A stretch of DNA of 64,000 bases from Acidobacteriota bacterium (GTDB lineage Bacteria > Acidobacteriota > Terriglobia > Terriglobales > Acidobacteriaceae). A program made the position numbers and the translations under genes. The stretch covers positions 53,071 to 117,070 of the forward strand of contig JAJZVX010000010.1 of the NCBI GenBank assembly GCA_021846985.1, written 5' to 3'. This document shows positions 37,201 through 45,911 of this stretch, piece by piece. Each line of letters starts with the position of its first letter. Positions within the stretch are counted from its first letter, which is position 1. A model generated the notes under the pieces. That model made no database searches and was not told the DNA's origin. It saw only the letters and a program-made list of their open reading frames with translations.

Positions 37201-38049
37201 ATGAAACTCGGCCTCATTGCCGGCAATGGGCGATTTCCATTTCTGCTGTTGGAGGCGGCGCGGGCGCAGGGTTTTGCCGTGGTGGTCGCGGCGATCCGGG
37301 AGGAGACGGATGCGGAGATCAGCCACCGGGCGGCAATGGATGAGCGCATCACGGTCCACTGGCTGTCGCTGGGCGAATTGTCGCGACTGATCGAGGTCTT
37401 CCACAAGGAAGGCGTGTCGATGGCGGTGATGGCGGGGCAGGTGAAGCACCGGCAGATCTTCAGCGCCATCCGGCCGGACTGGCGTTTGGCCAAGCTGCTT
37501 TTGAATTTGCGCACGCGGAATACCGACATGCTGCTGGGGGCGGTGGCCAAGGTGCTGGCCGACGAAGGGATCGAGCTGCTGAGTTCGACCGCGTTTCTGG
37601 AGCCGCTGCTGGCCGAAGAAGGCGTGTTGACGGGACGCGCGCCGGACGACGAGGAGCGGAAAAACATCGAGTACGGGCTGGGCGTGGCGCGGGCGGTGGC
37701 GGGATTCGACATTGGGCAGACGGTGGTGGTGGCGGCGCAGGCATGTGTGGCCGTCGAGGCCATGGAAGGGACGGACGCGGCGATTGCGCGGGCGGGACGG
37801 CTGATGGAGGCGCTGGAAGGCGAAGCCTCGACGCTGGAGCGGCGGTTGACGGTGGTGAAGGTGGCGAAGCCCGAGCAGGACATGCGCTTCGACGTGCCGG
37901 TGATCGGAATGAAGACGGTGGAGACGATGATGGCGGCGGGGGCGAGCTGCCTGTCGGTGGAGGCGGGACGGACGCTGCTGTTTGACCGGGAGGCGCTGCT
38001 GGCGCGGGCAACGGCGGCGGGGATTGCTATTGTAGCCATACCGCGCTGA
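37201..38049 (+). CDS. lpxI: UDP-2,3-diacylglucosamine diphosphatase LpxI
   Basis: Hydrolyses UDP-2,3-diacylglucosamine to lipid X and UMP in lipid A synthesis, standing in for LpxH in lineages that lack it. The 282-residue chain begins KLGLIAGNGRFPFLLLEAA, then MAVMAGQVKHRQIF, and carries the C-terminal DUF1009-type block (EQDMRFDVPVIGMKTVETM). ATG is 2 bp after the lpxA stop, so it is co-transcribed and probably coupled. No LpxH- or LpxG-type gene is seen in the window. Confidence 0.9.
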   Translation: MKLGLIAGNGRFPFLLLEAARAQGFAVVVAAIREETDAEISHRAAMDERITVHWLSLGELSRLIEVFHKEGVSMAVMAGQVKHRQIFSAIRPDWRLAKLLLNLRTRNTDMLLGAVAKVLADEGIELLSSTAFLEPLLAEEGVLTGRAPDDEERKNIEYGLGVARAVAGFDIGQTVVVAAQACVAVEAMEGTDAAIARAGRLMEALEGEASTLERRLTVVKVAKPEQDMRFDVPVIGMKTVETMMAAGASCLSVEAGRTLLFDREALLARATAAGIAIVAIPR

Positions 38050-38225
38050 TACTGAAGGAGGAGCGGCAGAAGCGCAGGGCGGCCGGCGCGGCGTGTTGAC
38101 GAAGGTTGAGCGCCGGGACGATCCGGCTGGAGCAAACGGTTTGGCCCCGGGTTTTCACTTGTGTGGGGGCGGCTTCACTTCCCTGTTTCCCCTGTTCCCC
38201 GATTTCCCTACCCTGGAGGTTTGTT

Positions 38226-38771
38226 GTGAAGATGAGGATTGCAATGGTGATGGCCTGCGCGGCCGCCGTGGTGCTGGCGGTTGCGATGCTGCGGGTGCAC
38301 GCAGCCAACCAGCCGATGCCCACGGTGGGCGAGACGGCGCCCACGTTCACGCTGCCCTCGCAGGACGGCAGCCAGATTTCGTTGGAGAGCTTTCGCGGCA
38401 AGTGGGTGGTGCTCTACTTCTACCCCAAGGACATGACGCCGGGATGCACGATTGAGGCGCACAACTTCCAGCGCGATCTGGCGCAGTACGAGGCGAAGAA
38501 CGCGGTGATCCTGGGAGTGAGCGTGGACAGCCCCGGCAGCCACAAGCAGTTCTGCACCAAAGAAGGGCTGACCTTCAGGCTGCTGGCCGACACCAAGCAC
38601 AACGTGGTGGAGACATACGGGTCGATGGGCAGCTTTGCGGGAATTGCCATTGCGAACCGGAATACCTTTCTGATCAATCCGCAGGGCAAGATTGTGAAGG
38701 TGTGGACGAAAGTGAATCCGGCGGTGCACTCGGCGCAGGTTCTGGCGGCGATTCCGGGCGGAAAGGCGTAG
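38226..38771 (+). CDS. Exported peroxiredoxin (BCP/PrxQ-like)
   Basis: Thiol peroxidase of the AhpC/TSA family. An N-terminal signal peptide (about residues 1-26) places it in the periplasm. The peroxidatic cysteine is in MTPGCTIEAHNF; the usual PrxQ resolving Cys five residues later is replaced by His, but another Cys occurs in HKQFCTKEG and may resolve. The GTG at 38226 is the preferred start because GGAGG lies 6 nt upstream; an ATG follows 6 nt later. It is preceded by about 175 bp of spacer after lpxI, so it is probably its own transcript. Confidence 0.85.
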   Translation: MKMRIAMVMACAAAVVLAVAMLRVHAANQPMPTVGETAPTFTLPSQDGSQISLESFRGKWVVLYFYPKDMTPGCTIEAHNFQRDLAQYEAKNAVILGVSVDSPGSHKQFCTKEGLTFRLLADTKHNVVETYGSMGSFAGIAIANRNTFLINPQGKIVKVWTKVNPAVHSAQVLAAIPGGKA

Positions 38772-39092
38772 CCCGGTCACCGGGGCATCAGGACCTGTTC
38801 ACACTACGCGGCTCGGCCCCGGCACGAAGGGTTGCGGCGAAAATAGGTCCATTCTTCGCTGTCGTCCTCGCCTTGGAATCACCAAAGCCTTCGTCCTCCG
38901 CCCTTGTCTGGCCCTGTTTTCTCTCGCAACGACTGCCGGCCGGGTAGTGTGAACTGGCCCTAACTCAGGAACAAAAGGGTCTCGCCGCGCGGGGCTCTTT
39001 TTGTTCCGGACGAGGCGGCCAGCGAGCAGGCGCAAAAAAGCCCGGCGCGGAGCCGGGCTCTTTTGCTTGCCTTGTGGTGCGTGATGCCGCTG
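38772..39092. other. Convergent intergenic region with terminators
   Basis: About 320 bases between the peroxiredoxin stop and the histone-like gene stop. It contains the bidirectional terminator at 39032-39063 and a weaker hairpin-like stretch before it. No gene is supported. Confidence 0.5.
39032..39063 (-). terminator. Bidirectional-type terminator of the histone-like gene
   Basis: An 8-bp stem (39039-39046 with 39052-39059) with a 5-nt loop, flanked by an A-run on the left and a T-run on the right, so it can work on both strands. It lies about 30 bases beyond the minus-strand stop. Confidence 0.8.
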
Positions 39093-39674
39093 CTACTTGG
39101 TTGCCTTCTTCGCAGGGGCCTTCTTGGCTGCCTTCTTTGCAGGAGCCTTCTTTGCAGGAGCCTTCTTGGCTGCCTTCTTCGCAACCGCCTTCTTTGCAGG
39201 AGCCTTTTTGGCCGCTGCCTTCTTAGCGGGCGCCTTCTTTGCTGCTTTCTTAACTGCCAACGGTTTACCTCGCTTGGTGGGTTTGCTGGCGCTTTTGCCG
39301 ACCCTGGTCTTCTTGGCCATGGTCTTTCCGCCCTTGGCGCCAGACTTGGCTTGCTTCTTGGCGGACTTTTTTGCGGCCTTTTTGGCCACAATCTTTTTCG
39401 CAGCCTTCTTGACGGCCGGAGCTTTTCCGGCCTTCTTTGCGGCGGGCTTCTTGCGGGCCGTCTTTTTTGCGGCCGGTTTCACCACGGGCACCTCAACGAT
39501 CTCGATCACGGCCTCTTCCGCGACCACTTCGTCGTCGTCGGAGGAGGTTAGCACGGTGGATGTCTCGACTTCGTCTTCTTCGTCGAGGCCTTCTTCGTGA
39601 TCGGGGTCCAGTTCTGCCGGCTCAAGATTGGGGCTGCCGTCACTGTTCGCGTACATCTTGAACACTTCTTCCAT
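39093..39674 (-). CDS. Histone H1-like Lys/Ala/Pro-rich DNA-binding protein with acidic N-terminus
   Basis: A 193-residue low-complexity protein. Residues about 1-70 are acidic (PDHEEGLDEEDEVETS, SSDDDEVVAEEAV); the C-terminal two thirds consist of Lys-Ala-Ala-Lys-Lys/Ala-Pro repeats like AAKKAPAKKAAAKK. Such repeats bind DNA in eukaryotic H1 tails and in bacterial H1-like proteins. ATG 39674 is chosen from GGAGG 7 nt upstream; an upstream in-frame ATG lacks a site. Likely a nucleoid-associated protein; the acidic arm may modulate binding, which is inference. The repeats make the DNA itself repetitive. Confidence 0.7.
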   Translation of the reverse strand: MEEVFKMYANSDGSPNLEPAELDPDHEEGLDEEDEVETSTVLTSSDDDEVVAEEAVIEIVEVPVVKPAAKKTARKKPAAKKAGKAPAVKKAAKKIVAKKAAKKSAKKQAKSGAKGGKTMAKKTRVGKSASKPTKRGKPLAVKKAAKKAPAKKAAAKKAPAKKAVAKKAAKKAPAKKAPAKKAAKKAPAKKATK

Positions 39675-39818
39675 CCCATTGCCTCCAGCGGCTTGCCGCT
39701 GCCCTTGATACATTCGCTTTGGCCGCAGCGGAAGCGGGAGCTTCAACCGCGGAAGCTACTTAAGCAATAGCTTGCACGCAAACACCATCAAAAGACAAGT
39801 GTGTAATGAGGTAACTGG

Positions 39819-41654
39819 CTAATTTTGTTTGGATGCATGTTTGGCGCGGCGCGTGCGGGACTTGCGCGAAGCGGAACCGGCGGTGGTGTGCGCACTGCGT
39901 TTGCCGGGTGGGACGGCTCTGGAAGCGGCATGTTGATTGGCTGCGGGGGGCGCGGCGCGCTTCGTGGCGGACTTGCGTCCACGGTGATGGCGATAGCGGT
40001 GCGAGGTCACAGGAGGCTCGGCAACACGCAAACGGCTGCCGGGGCGAACGCGAATGCCGGTGAGTTTGTTCCATCGGCGGAGCTGGGCGAGGGAGACGCC
40101 AAAGCGGTCGGCGATGGTGATGAGCGTGTCGCCGCGGCGCACGGAGTAGAGCATGGTGCGCCGGAGAGAGAGAGGAGAAGGCGCAACGGGGACTACGAGC
40201 GCATCGAGCGTGCCGAGGCTGTTATCTTCCTGCAGATGATTGACGCTGGCCAGCTCGGCTGCGGAGACATGGAACTCGCGGGCCACGGATTCGAGCGTGT
40301 CTCCCGCGGCAAGGTGGTGATAACGCCAGGAGTCGCGATGGGATTCAGGGATGAGCGCAATGCGCTCGTTGAAGAGCGTTGCGGTGCCGGCGGGAAGATG
40401 GAGGTCGAAAGCGTCGCCGGGCGGGGTGACCAGGCGCAGGAGGCTGGGATTGAGCGCTTCGATCTCATCGAGAGGGACGTCGGCCAGGTCTGCCGCGAGG
40501 TGAAGGTTGAGGGAGTAATTGATGGTGACGGTATCGGTGAGGATGGGAGGGTCGAGCGTGATGTCGTCGAAGCCGTACTGCTGCGGATGATTGGCGATGA
40601 TGATGGCGGCGAGGATTTCAGGGACGTAATTCTGTGTCTCGGCAGGGAGCTCGTGGCGTTTATAGAGTTCCCAGAAGTCGGCATAACCGGTTTTTTGGAC
40701 CTCGTGCTGGATGTTGCCGGCGCCGTGATCGTAGGCGGCCATGGCCAGGTACCAATCGCCGAGCTGGTCATAGAGGAATTTCATATAGCGGGCGTAAGCG
40801 CGCGTGGATTTCTCCGGGTCGAAGCGCTCGTCGACATAGGCGTTGCGGGTGAGGCCGTAGGGGCCGTAGGGCATGAACTGCCACATGCCGCCGGCGCCGG
40901 AGCGGCGATTGAGGGCGCGGGGCTGGAAGCCGGACTCGGCCACGGCGAGGTAGATGAGATTCTGGGGCACGCCCTCTTCGGCAAGAACGCGCTGGATCAT
41001 GGTGCGATAGCGGCCGGAACGTTGGAAGGCATGAAGAAGAGTGTTGTGGCCCTTTTGGGTATTGGCAAAGAAGTTGATGTAGGAGGCTACGTAGTCGTTG
41101 ACGACGAGGGGCAGGTCGGACTTGGTGGTGGCGAGGTCGGCCTGCGCTTTGGCGACAATATTGGGATCAACGGCGAAGGTGACATCGCTGGCGACCTCGC
41201 CCGGGGTGGGCTCTTCCGGTGCGACAAAGCCGTTGCCCTGTTTGAGGGCTTCCATCTCTAGGGCGTTGACGCCGTCGACGATGCGGTCGAACTCAGTCTG
41301 GAGTTGGGGTGTGCTGTGGATTTCGATGCCGCTGGAGAGCATCAGATCGACCGCGTGGTCGAAGGCGACTTTGGCTTCAGGGAGATTGCCCCGGCGGTAT
41401 TCGGATTGGCCGAGGCGGTAGGCATTCTCGACCTGCTGGATGAGGGTCTGCAGGCGTTGCTGCTGCTGAGTAGAAAGCGCAGGCTGCGGGGTTTGAGGCG
41501 CCGGCGTACCAAGCGCGGACTGAACGATGGCAGGCGCACTGGACTGGGGTGGCGGCGGCAAGGAACTGGAGCGCGCCGCAGGCTTGCAGCCGGCCAGCGC
41601 CAATGCCAGCAAAGCGGGCGCAAACAGGCGAAATCGATTGGAAGTCTTTCCCAT
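39819..41654 (-). CDS. MltD-like lytic transglycosylase lipoprotein with LysM repeats
   Basis: Cleaves the peptidoglycan glycan strand to form 1,6-anhydro ends. 611 residues. Lipobox LALAGC (Cys23) predicts a lipid-anchored protein. An N-terminal helical region precedes the SLT domain with catalytic Glu in [12 protein letters not shown], then [12 protein letters not shown] and [10 protein letters not shown]. Two LysM-type domains follow ([37 protein letters not shown]), then a strongly basic Arg/Ser/Lys C-terminal tail ([15 protein letters not shown]). The start overlaps by 2 bases the far end of the divergent region before lepA. Confidence 0.9.
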   Translation of the reverse strand: MGKTSNRFRLFAPALLALALAGCKPAARSSSLPPPPQSSAPAIVQSALGTPAPQTPQPALSTQQQQRLQTLIQQVENAYRLGQSEYRRGNLPEAKVAFDHAVDLMLSSGIEIHSTPQLQTEFDRIVDGVNALEMEALKQGNGFVAPEEPTPGEVASDVTFAVDPNIVAKAQADLATTKSDLPLVVNDYVASYINFFANTQKGHNTLLHAFQRSGRYRTMIQRVLAEEGVPQNLIYLAVAESGFQPRALNRRSGAGGMWQFMPYGPYGLTRNAYVDERFDPEKSTRAYARYMKFLYDQLGDWYLAMAAYDHGAGNIQHEVQKTGYADFWELYKRHELPAETQNYVPEILAAIIIANHPQQYGFDDITLDPPILTDTVTINYSLNLHLAADLADVPLDEIEALNPSLLRLVTPPGDAFDLHLPAGTATLFNERIALIPESHRDSWRYHHLAAGDTLESVAREFHVSAAELASVNHLQEDNSLGTLDALVVPVAPSPLSLRRTMLYSVRRGDTLITIADRFGVSLAQLRRWNKLTGIRVRPGSRLRVAEPPVTSHRYRHHRGRKSATKRAAPPAANQHAASRAVPPGKRSAHTTAGSASRKSRTRRAKHASKQN

Positions 41655-41760
41655 GAAGGATGATGAGGCCGCAGCCGCGAGAAAACCTATGCCGATGATA
41701 AGCTATGCCATGGGGGAAGCGCGCGCCACGGCGCCAAAAACCCTCGTGCATCAAGCAAAA

Positions 41761-43572
<1,812 letters not shown>

Positions 43573-43931
43573 CAGGAACTGTGCGATTCAATAGACAAAC
43601 CTTTAATCGGGCATTTAAAGCAAACTGTGGAAACCCGATGCGCTGGAAAGAAGGCGTGCTGCGCGGGCAGGCCCGGAGAATAGGGATTTGGCAATCGATC
43701 TAAGCTCTGATAAATAAGGACTTATATCTACTATCAGAATTCGGATCGGATTGACAAGAGAAGAATTCAGGGAAATGTAAGGAGATTCGCGGAGGATTTC
43801 CACAATATTTTCCACATCAAGGCAGGGCCAGCTTATCTGCCGACAGCCATCCGCGCGCGGTGAAGTGCGGTAGGAATTCCGGGACGGAGAACGGGCGTAG
43901 GATCTGCGATGTGGAGAAAAGCAAAATGCCG

Positions 43932-43980
43932 CCCCTCCTCTGTAGGCTTTTCGTCGAGCATAAAGCCTACAGGGAAGGGG
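43932..43980. repeat. Long imperfect palindrome
   Basis: Arms of 19 bp (43932-43950 and 43962-43980) match at 17 positions; the inner 11 (ctgtaggcttt/aaagcctacag) are perfect around an 11-nt centre. It could be a dispersed repeat or a transcript end; no T-run follows. Confidence 0.5.
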
Positions 43981-44082
43981 TGGCATATGAACCGCGAGCC
44001 TGGCTTTAGTTTCCAACTGCGCTTCAGCCCGCCGCAGCCGGGTGCGCGGTCGAACCCCACTGCCTTCCGGCGCCGACCCTTC

Positions 44083-44134
44083 AGCCGGCGGTTAAGTCTC
44101 CGCCGGCTCACAACCCACCAGCCTGAGCTGGTGG
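44083..44134. repeat. Two tandem hairpins downstream of the Skp-like gene
   Basis: Hairpin 1: agccggcgg (44083-44091) with ccgccggct (44100-44108). Hairpin 2: ccaccagc (44115-44122) with gctggtgg (44127-44134). They sit immediately after the minus-strand stop at 44139, without a T-run, and may stabilise the transcript 3' end. Confidence 0.5.
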
Positions 44135-44138
44135 TCGT

Positions 44139-44774
44139 TTAGCGAGAAGCCGGCTTGGGCGCTGGCTTGGGCGCCATGGGCAGAGACTGCCCCGCCTGCG
44201 GAGGAGGAGCGGGCACGCCCGACCTTGCGTTGTAGGCATCGAGAACAGCCTTGGTGATATTGGTTGTGTCGTTGGCGTAGAGGACTGGATTCTGCTGCTG
44301 GCTCACATCGAGGACGAGAGTGTAGCCCTCCTTTTGCGCGTAGGCGGCGAGGACATCGTAGACCTTGGAGGCCACGCTGTTGTACATGTCCTGCATCTCG
44401 CTCTGGAAGTCGTTTTGCGCGTCTTCACCGGCGCGCTGGAGCTGCTTCTTTTTGTCGTCGATGGTCTTGGCGCGGTTGGTGCGCTCGGCGTCGCTGAGCT
44501 TGTCGCCCTCGGCCTGCAGTTGCTTGGTCAGATTGTCGATTTCGTCGCTGAGAGATTTCAGCTGCTGGCGCTTGGGCTCGTACTTCTTCTGCAGGTCGGC
44601 GAAGTCGCGCTGAAATTCATTGGTTTGTCCCACCGCGGCCTGAAAGGCGATGACGGCAATCTTGGCAGGGCCGGCCGGCGCCGGTGCGGCGGCAGGAGCG
44701 GCCGGTGTTTGGGCGGCGGCGCTCAGGACAAAACCCGAGGCCAGCGTGACGGCAAGTGCAAGCGAACGCTTCAT
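44139..44774 (-). CDS. Periplasmic OmpH/Skp-family chaperone (copy 1)
   Basis: A 211-residue exported protein. A signal peptide (about residues 1-21) is followed by a Pro/Ala-rich linker and the Skp-like domain: a beta strand IAVIAFQAAVGQTNEF, then a long coiled coil (LQKKYEPKRQQLKSLSDEIDNLTKQLQAEGDKL...IDDKKKQLQRAGEDAQNDFQ) and the strand GYTLVLDVSQQQNPVLYA. It is expected to guard unfolded outer-membrane proteins on their way to BamA. It lies about 350 bp downstream of its paralogue, separated by a strong terminator, so it probably has its own promoter. A Pro-rich tail ends the chain. Confidence 0.85.
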   Translation of the reverse strand: MKRSLALAVTLASGFVLSAAAQTPAAPAAAPAPAGPAKIAVIAFQAAVGQTNEFQRDFADLQKKYEPKRQQLKSLSDEIDNLTKQLQAEGDKLSDAERTNRAKTIDDKKKQLQRAGEDAQNDFQSEMQDMYNSVASKVYDVLAAYAQKEGYTLVLDVSQQQNPVLYANDTTNITKAVLDAYNARSGVPAPPPQAGQSLPMAPKPAPKPASR

Positions 44775-45074
44775 GTGAGTCGAAAACTCCTTCGAAATTC
44801 CTGAATGGCGGCTAGCGCCTGACGCTCAACGGCGCCTGTAGCTCCTGGGAAGCCTCACAGTCTTCTTCCACCCCGCGGCAAAAAAGCTGTCGTCAGGGAT
44901 CCCGAACCTGGGAGGCTTAGCGCCTGTGGGCGCAAAGGCAGGACAAAGACGCGGACAAATACGTCAGCAGGAACTAACAGGATTATAGGGGGGCGGGGTG
45001 GGAGCGTCAAACGGCAGCGACTTTGTTGGAGGGCGATTTTTTTGGGGGGGGTGACAAGGAGGTTTTCTGAGGGC

Positions 45075-45110
45075 GCAAAAAGGCCATGGCCCCGGCGAGC
45101 GGGGCCATGG
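45075..45110 (-). terminator. Rho-independent terminator after the second Skp-like gene
   Basis: A 10-bp perfect stem (45084-45093 with 45101-45110), 7-nt loop, and a T-run on the minus strand. It lies 18 bases after the stop at 45129, between the two Skp-like genes. Confidence 0.85.
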
Positions 45111-45128
45111 AGGAGATGCAAGTACACC

Positions 45129-45740
45129 TTAGTGAGCAGCGTGGTGAGGCCGGGCGGCCGGAGCGGCCGGGGGAGCGGCAGATACGGCCGTTTGGGCGTT
45201 ATAGGCGCGGATAAGGTCGTGCGTGATGTCAGCGGCAGGATTGGACCAGAGCACGGGGCGGTTTTGGTTGTTTTGCTGGACGACGCCGATGACAAGAGTG
45301 TATCCGTGCTGCCTGGCGTAGGCGGCGAGGAAGGTGCTCAGTCTGGCGGCCACCGTGCTGTAGTTTTGCTGGATGTCCTGCTGGAAGTCGTTCTGGCCGC
45401 TTTGGGAAAGGCGGCGGAGTTGAATCTGCTTGCGCTGAACGGCGAGGTCGAGGGCGGCCAGTTCGCGGTCGCTGAGCTTGTCGCCCTGAGTCTGGCGCTG
45501 CGCCTGAAGGCTCTTGATCTCGTCGGTCAGGGACTTAATTTCATCGCTCTTGGGCTGGTACTTCTTTTGCAGAGCGGCGTAGTCGCTGTGGAATTCATTG
45601 GTGCTGAAAACGGCGAGATCGAAGGAGACGACAGCGACCTTGGCGGGGGTGGGGTGCGCTTGGGTGGCGGGCCGGGACTGAGCAGGAGCGATGGCGGCCG
45701 ATGAGGCCAGAATGGCTATGAGAACAAAGAGACGGTTCAT
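45129..45740 (-). CDS. Periplasmic OmpH/Skp-family chaperone (copy 2)
   Basis: A 203-residue paralogue of the gene at 44139, with a signal peptide (about residues 1-20), the strand VAVVSFDLAVFSTNEF, a long coiled coil (LQKKYQPKSDEIKSLTDEIKSLQAQRQ), GYTLVIGVVQQNNQNRPVLWS and a Pro/Ala/His-rich tail. The two copies are clearly diverged, so duplication is not recent. It directly follows bamA (171 bp) on the same strand and ends at a strong terminator, so it is the likely bamA partner transcript. Function as in Skp is a family inference. Confidence 0.86.
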   Translation of the reverse strand: MNRLFVLIAILASSAAIAPAQSRPATQAHPTPAKVAVVSFDLAVFSTNEFHSDYAALQKKYQPKSDEIKSLTDEIKSLQAQRQTQGDKLSDRELAALDLAVQRKQIQLRRLSQSGQNDFQQDIQQNYSTVAARLSTFLAAYARQHGYTLVIGVVQQNNQNRPVLWSNPAADITHDLIRAYNAQTAVSAAPPAAPAARPHHAAH

Positions 45741-45911
45741 GAATCCCTAACTCCTTCGATTTTCTCCATGGGCCCAGAGAAGCGCGCCTGGCGGAGCAAT
45801 CGGCTAGAAGGGGCCTGCATGCAGGTTTGATGGCCTGGGCAGTGCGTACCAAATTCTGTGATGGATGCCCGTACGGCATCCATCGGGAAGAGACGACCGA
45901 CGACCACAGAC

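Larger units (their letters stand above)
43573..44138. other. Intergenic region with palindromes, no gene
   Basis: About 565 bases between lepA and the Skp-like gene. It contains the hairpins at 43932-43980 and 44083-44134. The AT-rich first part (43600-43800) may hold regulatory sites. No protein frame is supported. Confidence 0.5.

Noticed and set aside
39093..39480. Repeated cttctttgcaggagcc-type units resembling a tandem or CRISPR-like array
   Set aside because: The units are codon repeats of a Lys/Ala/Pro-rich protein (KKAPAKKA), irregular in length and without spacers.
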